This document shows positions 26,528-35,173 of a stretch of DNA of 64,000 nucleotides, piece by piece. The translations under genes and the position numbers were made by a program. Position 1 is the stretch's first letter. Each line of letters begins with the position of its first letter. This DNA comes from Chryseobacterium sp. BLS98 (GTDB lineage: Bacteria; Bacteroidota; Bacteroidia; Flavobacteriales; Weeksellaceae): assembly GCF_001045445.1 (NCBI RefSeq), contig NZ_LFNF01000001.1, positions 248,001 through 312,000 of the forward strand, given 5' to 3'. The notes under the pieces were generated by a model. It worked only from the letters and a program-made list of their open reading frames with translations, made no database searches and was not told the DNA's origin.

Positions 26528-27201
26528 AATGCTAAAATATATTTATCAATGTAAAGCTGTTTTTCTTTTGTTTTATACTGCTGGATATATCTGGGATGTT
26601 CAAGTACGGTCATTTTCTCAAATAACTGAGCTTCTTCATTCAGTTTCAAAATAAATTCTGAATTCTTTTTACCAAGTACAAAAACTTCAGAAGTATCAAC
26701 TCCCAGGCTGATATGTTTCTTCAGAGAATCTATCATAAAGTCTTTTACTGCTTCAAAAAGCTTTTTATCATCATAATAATTGGCGTTCAGCCAGCCTGTT
26801 TTTGCTTTTCTTACAATAGCCAGCGGAAAAGGTGAATTGATGTAAATCTCCTTATAAAATCCCTCTGCACCACCATATCCGGCAATCATATCATAAACAA
26901 AAACCGAGGACACTTCATGGGTCCGGGCTGAATTCATTTTGATGCCACAGACGTTTTCCAGTCTTTTGGTATCGGTAAACGGAACCCCGGTTACTCCTGC
27001 ACCATGTCTGCTGGGATTGATCCCGATAATAAATTTTCTACGGTTCCGGTCATTGTAGTATTTGTGATAAAATTCTCCCATTACTTTCATGGTTTCAGGA
27101 TTGTCCAGATAAGGATTCAGCGCCTCGAAACCATCTGGAAGATCACCCCGGAACTGTAGGTTTTTATTAAATTCTATAACTTTATCAGCAAATGTTTTCA
27201 T
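26503..27201 (-). CDS. SMUG2-type uracil-DNA glycosylase family protein
   Basis: A 232-residue protein of the uracil-DNA glycosylase superfamily (SMUG2/DUF4918 branch), expected to remove damaged uracil-type bases. Motif 1 is IIGINPSRHGAG, followed by GVPFTDTKRL, and motif 2 is LEHPRYIQQY near the C-terminus. I use the ATG at 27201 (MKTFADKVIEF). The 7-codon upstream extension is hydrophobic and unlike the family. Substrate range is not predictable. Confidence 0.8.
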   Translation of the reverse strand: MKTFADKVIEFNKNLQFRGDLPDGFEALNPYLDNPETMKVMGEFYHKYYNDRNRRKFIIGINPSRHGAGVTGVPFTDTKRLENVCGIKMNSARTHEVSSVFVYDMIAGYGGAEGFYKEIYINSPFPLAIVRKAKTGWLNANYYDDKKLFEAVKDFMIDSLKKHISLGVDTSEVFVLGKKNSEFILKLNEEAQLFEKMTVLEHPRYIQQYKTKEKQLYIDKYILALKKQNPPE

Positions 27202-27210
27202 TGAAAAGAA

Positions 27211-27255
27211 TAATAAAAACAATGTAGCAATTTATTACTAAACTGCTACATTGTT
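27211..27255 (-). terminator. Terminator between the 27281 gene and the glycosylase
   Basis: A 12-bp perfect stem AACAATGTAGCA / TGCTACATTGTT (27218-27229 with 27244-27255), loop 14 nt, followed on the minus strand by TTTTTATTATT. Confidence 0.7.
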
Positions 27256-27280
27256 GTAGTGCTCCTTTTTGAATATAAAA

Positions 27281-27700
27281 TTATTCCTCTATTCTTGTAT
27301 CTACGAATTCATAATTTTCATTATTTTGTTCAAAAGACATTTGTGAGGCTTTAAATTTTACATGATCTTCATCTAAAACCTTATAATCATAGACATCAGT
27401 TTTACCATCGCCTTTATGGAGCTCATAAAACTTACCGTTTTCAACCCACCATTGTCCTTTTTCCGTAAAAGTTGTAGTCTTTCCATCCTGTACAGCGACA
27501 AATAATAAAAGAAATTTACCATCATCCGAACGATGCATGATCCAGCTTTTATGCATTCCTGCAATCTGCTGATCATCTTCTTCTCCTGACCAGCTTCCTA
27601 CCAGCTTCTGATCTATCTGATTTTTTTTACTGTTGCTTTGCTGTGCAAAAGCTATTACAGAAAAGAACATCATCATAATAACGCTTAATTTTGTTTTCAT
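27281..27700 (-). CDS. Secreted small protein, lipocalin-like
   Basis: A 139-residue protein with a signal peptide (ends SVIAFAQ). The mature part begins with LVGSWSGEEDD and continues with alternating beta strands (GQWWVENGKFYELHKGDG, YDYKVLDEDHVKF), as in lipocalin-like domains that report on GxW at the barrel entrance. No ligand known. It is 6 nt downstream of the next gene upstream and followed by a terminator. Confidence 0.65.
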   Translation of the reverse strand: MKTKLSVIMMMFFSVIAFAQQSNSKKNQIDQKLVGSWSGEEDDQQIAGMHKSWIMHRSDDGKFLLLFVAVQDGKTTTFTEKGQWWVENGKFYELHKGDGKTDVYDYKVLDEDHVKFKASQMSFEQNNENYEFVDTRIEE

Positions 27701-27706
27701 TTTAGT

Positions 27707-28510
27707 TTATTTAAAAAATATGAGTACATGCATTTCACTATTTACCGGAATTCCTTCTGAAGTAGCTGTTTTCCATTTCGATTTCTTTACAAAATCCTTA
27801 AGCTTTTTAATAAAGTATCCTGAAAACTGATAGTTATTTTCATTCTGAAAACGAATTTCTACCTGAGGCTCAGAAATAGTACCGTCTTTTCGAAGGATGA
27901 AGTTAGCTTCCATTGACGAATATAAATCTTTTTCTTTTCTGAAAGCAAATTCGTCCGGATATTCAGTTTCATTCCAAAAGTCTTTTTCTACTAATTTAAG
28001 AGCTTCACTATAATCATTTGATTTTGCATATCGTGAATTCATATCACATTCCTCAAAACTGAAAATCTCATTTTTCCTCTTGTTGATGTAAGAAATTTCT
28101 GCAACCTTTCTTAAAGAATCTATAAAATTTACACTATGCCTTCTAACAATTTCTTCATTCATTCTTTTACCATAACAATTCTGTTTTGAGTAAGGTACCG
28201 TACAGTAATACATACTTTTCCTCGGCTTTATGGAATATAATGCTAAAAGAGAATCAAGTTCAGCATCGCTCCTGTACATTTCAACCATTCCAAAAACATG
28301 AGTATAAAAAATATGGTTGTTTTTAATATCCTCAACTGCCTTTTTCTCTTCTGCAGTGCATAAAGAATCCCAATATTTTCTTTCTTCTTCTTCCATTGCA
28401 TATGAAATTCCGGCAAGTGGTTCATATTCTGTTTTTGCAATACTTTTCTTTTTAGAAGTACAGCAGACAAGAAATAAAACCGAAAAAAGGTAACATATAT
28501 TGATTTTCAT
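27707..28510 (-). CDS. Lipoprotein with TonB-C-like terminal domain
   Basis: A 267-residue lipoprotein, starting at the ATG at 28510 (MKINICYLFSVLFLVCC), which places the lipid Cys at 16 or 17. The middle is charged and helical. The last ~65 residues (FILRKDGTISEPQVEI...SEMHVLIFFK) have the beta-alpha-beta form of TonB C-terminal-like domains common in Bacteroidota. No partner proteins are nearby. Function unknown. Confidence 0.6.
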   Translation of the reverse strand: MKINICYLFSVLFLVCCTSKKKSIAKTEYEPLAGISYAMEEEERKYWDSLCTAEEKKAVEDIKNNHIFYTHVFGMVEMYRSDAELDSLLALYSIKPRKSMYYCTVPYSKQNCYGKRMNEEIVRRHSVNFIDSLRKVAEISYINKRKNEIFSFEECDMNSRYAKSNDYSEALKLVEKDFWNETEYPDEFAFRKEKDLYSSMEANFILRKDGTISEPQVEIRFQNENNYQFSGYFIKKLKDFVKKSKWKTATSEGIPVNSEMHVLIFFK

Positions 28511-28524
28511 AAATAATTTGTGCA

Positions 28525-28567
28525 TTAAAAAAGTCATAAAAGATAATGAATTTCCTTTTATGACTTT
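28525..28567 (-). terminator. Terminator of the paa operon
   Basis: A 13-bp stem AAAGTCATAAAAG / CTTTTATGACTTT (28530-28542 with 28555-28567) followed on the minus strand by a T-run. It lies 22 nt after the paaZ stop. Confidence 0.75.
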
Positions 28568-28588
28568 TATATTTAAGAATGTTATGTA

Positions 28589-31084
28589 TTAAATCAACCC
28601 AAATTGCTCAAAATGGTGGGTAAAATGTTTTTTATGCATCAGTTCCCACATTTCTTTATTCAGTTTTCCGAATACAAAGTTCATATGCTCTGCCTGCGGA
28701 TTTTCTTTGTAGTAAATTGAATATCTTTTCAGGGTGTCAAGGAAAGACTGTTTTGCAGCTTCCAGGTTTTTATGTTTCAATTCAAGTAAAGTTTCATCTT
28801 CAGCCAGGAAAGGGGCCGGGAAATCCTTCGGCATTTTTCTGTGGTTGTAAAGGGAGTCCTGCCATTTTTCCAGCTGTTCTTCCGGAGTAAAGCATTTGTC
28901 AGCTTCCGGCTCTCCTAAACTTACCAGAACTCCATGTTCCAGGTGCTCAATCATTTGCTGAGGAGACATTTTACCCCAATTAGGCTGGGTATTTTCTGAC
29001 AGACCATTCAATATCTTAGTAACATTTTTCACGTTGAGGTCGATAAATGGAGAATGTTTGGCCACCAATGTTAAGATGGTTGCAACACAAACGATTTCAT
29101 CTCTTTGATTCACCACTTCAACCAGCCATTTTACAACACCGGAAGGAATATTTCTCCCTTTTACTCCTCTGTTGATTTTTTCTTTTGCAGTTAAATAAAC
29201 AGTGATGGTATCTCCCGCATAAACTGGTTTAAAGAATGAACAGTTTTCGAGTCCGTAATTGGCGATAACAGGCCCTTTTTTCCCGGAAACGAATAATCCC
29301 GCTGCTGCAGAAAGGATGAAATATCCATGAGCAACCGTTTTATCGAAAATAGTTCCCGTTAAACTTGTAGCATCGGTATGAGCATAGAAGTGATCCCATG
29401 AAACATTGGAGAAATTAACGATATCCGCATCAGTAACGGTTCTTCCTGCTGTTTCTAATGAATCTCCAATTTCAACTTCTTCAAAATATTTCTGGAACGG
29501 ATGCTTGTCTGAGAACTTTTTCTCCGCACCCTGCTGATAAATTTTTGTAATCGCTTTCAAAACATCCGGTGAACCCTGGATGGCTGTTTTCTGAAGGAAG
29601 AAATGAAGACCGTTCAGTCCGCCCATTTCCTCACCTCCTCCCGCTCTTCCCGGACCTCCGTGCATCAGGGTAGGAAGTGGAGAACCGTGACCTGTACTTT
29701 CTTTGGCATTATCCCTGTTCAGTACAAAGATCCTTCCGTGCTGGGAAGCCATTTTCCATGAAGTTTCGGCGATAAAGTTCTCATCATGAGAAATAATGGA
29801 ACCTACTAAACTTCCTTTTCCTCTTTTTGCCAGAGCTGCCGCTTCTTCTGCATCTTTGTATGGCATTAAAGTCGAAACAGGTCCGAAGGCTTCTACATCG
29901 TGAGAGATATTTTTCTCGAAAGGCTTATCGTTAAGGAATAATTTCGGGCTCATAAATGCTCCGTTATCGTAATTGGCATCTACAAGCTCGTGTTTTCCGT
30001 CGTATATTAATTCTGTTTCGGATTTTAAGATATTTACTTTTCTTACCACCTCATCATACTGCTGTTTTCCGACTAAAGAACCCATTCTGGTTTCTCTGCT
30101 TAATGGATTCCCGATTTTAGTTTGATCTAAGGCTCTAGATAAAGCATTCTGCACATCTCCAATCAGGTGCTCAGGAACAATGATCCTTCTGATCGCTGTA
30201 CATTTCTGGCCTGCTTTGGTGGTCATTTCGTTTCTTACTTCTTTGATGAACAGATCAAATTCGGGAGTGCCAGGTTTTGCATCCAAACCAAGAATCGAAC
30301 AGTTCAGTGAATCTGCTTCCATATTGAAACGTACTGCATTTCCGGCTACAGATGGCAAAGATTTCAGCTTTCTTCCTGTATTGGCTGAGCCGGTAAAAAG
30401 TACGGAATCTCCGTCCTGAACATAATCCAGAATATTTCCAGGCTCACCGCAAACCAACTGAACCGCTCCTTCCGGCAGGACACCGCTTTCAATCATGTCC
30501 TGAAAAACAGCATTGGTAAGATAGGAACCGAACGGTGATGGTTTTACAATAGATGGAACCCCTGCCAATAGTGACGTTGACAGTTTTTCCAGCATCCCCC
30601 AAACAGGAAAGTTATAAGCATTGATCTGAATGGAAACCCCTTCACTTGGTGTCAGAATGTGAGTTCCCAAAAAAGTTCCGTTAGCAGAAATTTTCTGAGT
30701 TTCTCCATCTACCCAGAACGGTGTATTCGGAAGCATTCTTTTGGCCAGTCCGGAATAGGTAAAGAAGGTACCGAAACCTCCTTCTATATCTACCCACGAA
30801 TCTGCATGGGTGGCTCCGGTTTTATATGATAATTCGTAATATTTTTTCTTTCTTTCCAAAAGGTAAAGTGCTACTTTTTTCAGCATCTCACCTCTGTCAT
30901 AAAACGTCATGGAAGAAAGGTTTCTGTAGCCTACTGTTCTTCCGTAGTCAAGAGCCTGCTCAAAATTAAGCCCTTCCGTATCTGAAACGGCTACCTGCTC
31001 GCCTGTAACGGCATTGTATAAAGGTATTCCGTTTCCGGCACCTTCTACCCATTCTCCGTGTATATAGTTTTTTAACTTTTCCAT
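28589..31084 (-). CDS. paaZ: PaaZ ring-cleaving bifunctional enzyme with extra C-terminal DUF1569/DinB-like domain
   Basis: An 831-residue enzyme that hydrolyses oxepin-CoA and oxidises the resulting semialdehyde. Residues 1-515 are an aldehyde dehydrogenase with Cys in AGQKCTAIRR. Residues 520-675 are a MaoC-like hydratase with the D-x4-H pair in WDHFYAH. E. coli PaaZ ends at about 681 residues; here a further ~150 residues (about 682-831) follow. They contain MSPQQMIEHLEHG and KKHFTHHFEQFG, features of DUF1569/DinB-like helical bundles. The extra domain is not needed in known PaaZ chemistry. Last gene of the operon. Confidence 0.92.
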   Translation of the reverse strand: MEKLKNYIHGEWVEGAGNGIPLYNAVTGEQVAVSDTEGLNFEQALDYGRTVGYRNLSSMTFYDRGEMLKKVALYLLERKKKYYELSYKTGATHADSWVDIEGGFGTFFTYSGLAKRMLPNTPFWVDGETQKISANGTFLGTHILTPSEGVSIQINAYNFPVWGMLEKLSTSLLAGVPSIVKPSPFGSYLTNAVFQDMIESGVLPEGAVQLVCGEPGNILDYVQDGDSVLFTGSANTGRKLKSLPSVAGNAVRFNMEADSLNCSILGLDAKPGTPEFDLFIKEVRNEMTTKAGQKCTAIRRIIVPEHLIGDVQNALSRALDQTKIGNPLSRETRMGSLVGKQQYDEVVRKVNILKSETELIYDGKHELVDANYDNGAFMSPKLFLNDKPFEKNISHDVEAFGPVSTLMPYKDAEEAAALAKRGKGSLVGSIISHDENFIAETSWKMASQHGRIFVLNRDNAKESTGHGSPLPTLMHGGPGRAGGGEEMGGLNGLHFFLQKTAIQGSPDVLKAITKIYQQGAEKKFSDKHPFQKYFEEVEIGDSLETAGRTVTDADIVNFSNVSWDHFYAHTDATSLTGTIFDKTVAHGYFILSAAAGLFVSGKKGPVIANYGLENCSFFKPVYAGDTITVYLTAKEKINRGVKGRNIPSGVVKWLVEVVNQRDEIVCVATILTLVAKHSPFIDLNVKNVTKILNGLSENTQPNWGKMSPQQMIEHLEHGVLVSLGEPEADKCFTPEEQLEKWQDSLYNHRKMPKDFPAPFLAEDETLLELKHKNLEAAKQSFLDTLKRYSIYYKENPQAEHMNFVFGKLNKEMWELMHKKHFTHHFEQFGLI

Positions 31085-31168
31085 ACAGTAATTGAGTTTA
31101 ATAATGCATTAGTTTAACAGTTACCAATAATTGTTACACGAATACATTTCATATTGTTACATTTTAAT

Positions 31169-31996
31169 TTATTTTGATTCTTTATACGGAAACATTTTCA
31201 CCAAACCTTCATACAAACTTCTGTGAAGAATGGTGGCATGATTATCCGTTTCCATCATTTTATATTCTACTGTCCAATTTTTCTTGCCTGAATTTTTAAG
31301 AACATTATAAATATCTTCTGCATCTTTTACCATCACAGGATGTTCTCCTTTCCCTACAGAAACATAAACGAATTTTTTAGTGTCCGGAGATTTTGCAAGT
31401 AATTGAGGAGCTTGTTTTAAAAGACTTTCATCATCCCACCATAAACTTGGGCTAATGATAAAATAGTTAGTAAACATTTCAGGTTTCTTCAAAAGTATTT
31501 CTGTTGCCAGGAGCCCTCCCAGAGATTGACCGAACAAATATTTGTCAGTGGTTTTAAACTGGCTTTCAACGTAAGGTTTTAATTCTTTTTCAAGGAAAGC
31601 AATGAATTTATCAGAATGTCCTGTGGTAGGATAATCTTTCTGCAAGTCTTTTAAATCCGTATGAAAAGTAAAATCTCTTTTTCTGTCTACATTAGCAATC
31701 CCCACTACAATAGCTTCCGGCATGGAATACATCTGATTAAAGAATTGTACTAACCCTGTCACGTGAATAAAATCTTCATTCATACTTCCATCCAACAGAT
31801 AGATCACAGGGTAAGATTTTGTTTTATCATACCCTTGCGGAAGATAAATATTCAACGTTCTGTCTTCATTTAAGGTTTTGGACTTCATCGTCCTCACTTC
31901 TCCTATTGTAAGCGGTTTTGTAGTAACAGTCTGTGCTGATACTGTACTATTCACCGCGAACATTATGCTGCATATAAGTGCAATTTTTTTAATCAT
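31169..31996 (-). CDS. Secreted alpha/beta-hydrolase esterase (Fes/IroE-like)
   Basis: A 275-residue protein with signal peptide (ends STVSAQ) and the esterase-D-like fold. The nucleophile elbow is FGQSLGG and the catalytic His region is ETDNHATILH. Relatives include trilactone siderophore esterases, but no siderophore genes are near. It lies between paaY and paaZ and is probably an insertion into the operon with no role in phenylacetate breakdown. Substrate unknown. Confidence 0.8.
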   Translation of the reverse strand: MIKKIALICSIMFAVNSTVSAQTVTTKPLTIGEVRTMKSKTLNEDRTLNIYLPQGYDKTKSYPVIYLLDGSMNEDFIHVTGLVQFFNQMYSMPEAIVVGIANVDRKRDFTFHTDLKDLQKDYPTTGHSDKFIAFLEKELKPYVESQFKTTDKYLFGQSLGGLLATEILLKKPEMFTNYFIISPSLWWDDESLLKQAPQLLAKSPDTKKFVYVSVGKGEHPVMVKDAEDIYNVLKNSGKKNWTVEYKMMETDNHATILHRSLYEGLVKMFPYKESK

Positions 31997-32014
31997 ATTT
32001 AATTTTAATGGTCA

Positions 32015-32608
32015 TTATTTTACATCATCCCAGATACTGTAATCAACAATTTTCGTAGGAGTTTGCTGAATATATTCTGTAAAGGGTTCACAGGGTAAAA
32101 TAGCTTCTTTCCCTTCTCTTGCCAATTCCTGGTAAAGCTTGGTTCCTTCGGTTTTCCAGTGAATCATTTCATCGGAGACATCACGGATGATCTTTGCGGG
32201 ACTTCCTACAATGAGTTTTCTTGGTTCACATTTGAAGTTGGCCGGAACAAAGGCTAAGGCGCCAATAATACATTCATCACCGATAACAGCTTTATCCATC
32301 ACTACGGAATTCATTCCAACAAGACAGTTTTTCCCGATATGTCCGGAATGGATGATGGCTCCATGCCCTATATGTGCAGATTCCTCAAGAATGGTCTCAA
32401 TATTGGGGAATACATGAAGGGTACAGTTTTCCTGAACATTCGCACCGTCTTTAATGATAATTTTCCCCCAGTCGCCGCGGATCACGGCATTGGGTCCGAT
32501 ATATACTTCTTCGCCGATCTCTACATTCCCAATGATTACGGCCTGCGGATGGATGTAGGCAGAAGGCTTGATGATGGGACGTATGCCGTGGTATGAGTAG
32601 ATGTTCAT
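32015..32608 (-). CDS. paaY: PaaY, hexapeptide-repeat gamma-carbonic-anhydrase-like protein
   Basis: A 197-residue left-handed beta-helix protein with many hexapeptide repeats (VIIGNVEIGEEVYIGPNAVIRG) and metal-type histidines (ENCTLHVF, HIGHGAIIHSGHIG). In E. coli PaaY is a thioesterase that relieves blocked CoA intermediates of the pathway, and C-terminal YSIWDDVK fits. Its start codon directly abuts the repeat element in the spacer behind paaJ. Confidence 0.85.
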   Translation of the reverse strand: MNIYSYHGIRPIIKPSAYIHPQAVIIGNVEIGEEVYIGPNAVIRGDWGKIIIKDGANVQENCTLHVFPNIETILEESAHIGHGAIIHSGHIGKNCLVGMNSVVMDKAVIGDECIIGALAFVPANFKCEPRKLIVGSPAKIIRDVSDEMIHWKTEGTKLYQELAREGKEAILPCEPFTEYIQQTPTKIVDYSIWDDVK

Positions 32609-32613
32609 TTTAT

Positions 32614-32704
32614 TTAATTTGAAAATTTGAAAATAGATTAATTTGAAAATGAGTAACGTCCTGAAACATTTTCAAATTCTCAGATTAGCCCATTTTCAAA
32701 TTAA
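32614..32704. repeat. TTTGAAAAT-word intergenic palindrome (paaJ-paaY spacer)
   Basis: A 91-bp imperfect palindrome. The left arm has two direct AATTTGAAAAT words then TTAATTTGAAAATG; the right arm carries ATTTTCAAA words in inverse. It fills the whole spacer from the paaY start to the paaJ stop. Same family as the repeats at 36311-36734, 39335 and 40401. Confidence 0.75.
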
Positions 32705-33910
32705 TTATACTTTTTCAATAACCATTGCATAACCCTGTCCGACACCGATACAAAGGGTACACAATGCATATTTCTTATTCTGTTTTTCAAGTTCTATAGC
32801 AGCAGAACCAACAATTCTAGCCCCGGAAACTCCCAGTGGATGTCCTATGGCAATAGCTCCTCCGTTTGGATTCACTCTTGAGTCATCATCTTTTAAGCCT
32901 AAGCTTCTGGTTACTGCTAAAGCCTGTGCTGCAAATGCTTCATTCAACTCAATGATATCCATATCATCCAGAGAAAGGTTGAGTCTTTTCAATAGTTTCT
33001 GCGTTGCTTCCACAGGTCCTATCCCCATGATTCTCGGTTCTACACCTGCTACGGCCGATCCTAAGATTTTTGCTTTAGGCTTTAATCCGTATTTTTTTAC
33101 AGCTTCTTCACTTGCAAGAATAAGAGCGGCTGCTCCGTCATTCATTCCTGAAGCATTTCCGGCAGTTACTGTTCCTTCTTTTCTGAAGGCAGGACGAAGC
33201 TTCGCAAGACCTTCCATTGAAGATGCAGGTTTAATAAATTCGTCTGTATCAAAAATTTTAGGTTCTCCTTTTTTCTGTGGAATTTCAACTTTCATAATTT
33301 CTTCTGCCAGTCTTCCATTTTCCAGAGCTTTTGTAGCTTTCTGCTGAGACCAAAGGGCAAATTTATCCTGATCTTCCCTGCTGACATTGTGAATATCGGC
33401 AAGGTTTTCTGCGGTTTCTCCCATCCCGTCTACTCCATACATTTCTTTCATTTTCGGGTTAACAAAACGCCATCCGAACGTGGTATCAAACATCTGGCTG
33501 TCTCTTCCGAAAGCAGAACCCGGCTTAGACATTACATAAGGAGAACGTGTCATGTGCTCTACTCCACCTGCAATATAAATTTCACCTTCTCCTGCTGCAA
33601 TGGAACGGAAAGCATTCGCTACTGCAGACATTCCCGAAGCACAAAGCCTGTTTACCGTTTCGCCACCGATTTTGTAAGGAAGTCCTGCCAGCAAAAGAGC
33701 CATACGGGCTACATTACGGTTATCTTCCCCTGCCTGGTTGGCGCATCCGAAAATAACGTCCTCAATTTCTTCTACAGGAACCTGAGGGTTTCTTGCCATT
33801 ACTTCTTTGATCACAATTGCGGCTAAATCATCCGCTCTTACTTCTGATAATCCTCCCTGTAATTTTGAGATTGGTGTTCTTACGTAGTCTATGATGTATA
33901 CGTTGTTCAT
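32705..33910 (-). CDS. paaJ: 3-oxoadipyl-CoA/3-oxo-5,6-dehydrosuberyl-CoA thiolase
   Basis: A 401-residue thiolase that splits the 3-oxo intermediates to acetyl-CoA and succinyl-CoA at the end of the pathway. The acyl-accepting Cys is in RLCASGMSAV (about 90), the second-half residues are NPNGGAIAIGHPLGVSGAR and CIGVGQGYAM. Length is standard. Family name rests on operon context; PcaF of the beta-ketoadipate route is nearly identical in sequence. Confidence 0.93.
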   Translation of the reverse strand: MNNVYIIDYVRTPISKLQGGLSEVRADDLAAIVIKEVMARNPQVPVEEIEDVIFGCANQAGEDNRNVARMALLLAGLPYKIGGETVNRLCASGMSAVANAFRSIAAGEGEIYIAGGVEHMTRSPYVMSKPGSAFGRDSQMFDTTFGWRFVNPKMKEMYGVDGMGETAENLADIHNVSREDQDKFALWSQQKATKALENGRLAEEIMKVEIPQKKGEPKIFDTDEFIKPASSMEGLAKLRPAFRKEGTVTAGNASGMNDGAAALILASEEAVKKYGLKPKAKILGSAVAGVEPRIMGIGPVEATQKLLKRLNLSLDDMDIIELNEAFAAQALAVTRSLGLKDDDSRVNPNGGAIAIGHPLGVSGARIVGSAAIELEKQNKKYALCTLCIGVGQGYAMVIEKV

Positions 33911-33961
33911 AATTATTTTGATGTAATAATCCGGTAATGTAATAATGTAGCAATTCCAGAT

Positions 33962-34657
33962 TTATTTGTTTTTATTTCTTAGTTCTACAACCTGTTTTAA
34001 AGTATAGGGTTCGAATTTGAAGTCTGGCCCATACATTCTTTTGATATTTTCTTCAAAAGTAGAATCGAAACCTGCTTTTTTTCTTCTTTTATTAACATTT
34101 TTGAGATCTTTTACAGGCCAAACAAAATTCACAAAGACTTGTTTTCCGTCCTTATCTTTTGTCATTTCTCCAGCTCCCTGTGTTCCGTAGATCTGTTCTT
34201 TGTTTTCATACATCAGATACCGATCTTCCATCATGGCAACCCATGTGAACGGAATTTCTTTCTTTTTTCCAGCTTCCTTTATGAGTGGCAGATATTTTCC
34301 AATTTTGGTAGAATGCTGGATCACATACCATGCTGCCTGATTCGTAGGTTCTCCTACAAGTGTTTTCCCAGGATAACCATATTGAGCAATAATTTTTTCA
34401 ATTTTCTGCATATTCAGGCTATCATGTTCTGCCACCAAAAGCCAGTTCTTCTTTTTGAACTCTTCTTCGTCAATATGCAAATCTTTCAACAGCTGTTCTT
34501 TTTTCTCCGGAGTTATTCCGGTATCAAAAAGCATTCTATATCCCTGATCCACTCGCATGATTTCATCAAGTTCCTTTTTTAAGGTTTCATTTATTTTCTG
34601 CTGAGCATTCATCAGAAAAGCTGAAACTACGAAAAGTAATGCAGCTATTTTTCTCAT
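33962..34657 (-). CDS. Secreted DUF6624-like protein
   Basis: A 231-residue protein with a signal peptide (ends FLMNAQ). The motif series DEIMRVDQGYRML, AEHDSLNMQKIEKII, YGYPG and NQAAWYVIQHS is typical of DUF6624. The family has no established role. It interrupts the paa genes between paaI and paaJ and is probably a recent or neutral passenger. Confidence 0.7.
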   Translation of the reverse strand: MRKIAALLFVVSAFLMNAQQKINETLKKELDEIMRVDQGYRMLFDTGITPEKKEQLLKDLHIDEEEFKKKNWLLVAEHDSLNMQKIEKIIAQYGYPGKTLVGEPTNQAAWYVIQHSTKIGKYLPLIKEAGKKKEIPFTWVAMMEDRYLMYENKEQIYGTQGAGEMTKDKDGKQVFVNFVWPVKDLKNVNKRRKKAGFDSTFEENIKRMYGPDFKFEPYTLKQVVELRNKNK

Positions 34658-34687
34658 ACTTTTGGATCCGGTATTTGGTTTGGTTTT

Positions 34688-35101
34688 TTACAAGTCGGTT
34701 ACTTTTTTTCCAATTTTGTAGACTGTTCCTACAAATTTTGCAATCAGCTCCTTATTTTGATTCGTGATCTGAATATCATACACCGCTGTTTTTCTTGTGT
34801 CATTCACCAAGACACTTTCTGCTCTGAAAACATCACCTTCTTTTCCTGCTTTGGTAAAGTTGATGATACAGTTCAGCGCAACCGCCGCATCTCCTAAGTT
34901 GTTGGACGAAAATGCCAGTGCAGAATCTGCAAAAGCAAAGGTAACTCCACCATGAACGGTTTTAAGCCCATTGATCATGTCTTTTTTGATGGGCATTTCT
35001 ATTAAGCAATAGTTTTCTTTTACTTCGATCATTTTTATATTCATCCATTGGGAAAAATAATCCTGATTGAGCATATAATCTGCAACTTGTCTCGGCGTCA
35101 T
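34688..35101 (-). CDS. paaI: PaaI hot-dog thioesterase
   Basis: A 137-residue acyl-CoA thioesterase that rescues CoA from stalled ring-hydroxylated intermediates. The hot-dog core has VHGGVTFAFADSALAFSSN with the catalytic Asp in the helix. I start at the ATG at 35101 (MTPRQVADYML), which matches the family; the upstream extension begins in the intergenic repeat-like sequence and is not conserved-looking. Confidence 0.9.
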   Translation of the reverse strand: MTPRQVADYMLNQDYFSQWMNIKMIEVKENYCLIEMPIKKDMINGLKTVHGGVTFAFADSALAFSSNNLGDAAVALNCIINFTKAGKEGDVFRAESVLVNDTRKTAVYDIQITNQNKELIAKFVGTVYKIGKKVTDL

Positions 35102-35173
35102 AAATTTAATGTGTTGATATGATGATATACTGATGTGTCGCTTAATCGGCAAATTAGCACATCGGCATATTTC

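Noticed and set aside
31085-31168. Operator for the TetR regulator before paaZ
   Set aside because: Only a loose TAACA-N12-TGTTA pair is present, unlike the perfect palindrome before paaK.
31169-31996. Siderophore esterase operon
   Set aside because: Fold resembles Fes/IroE, but no siderophore synthesis or uptake genes are nearby.
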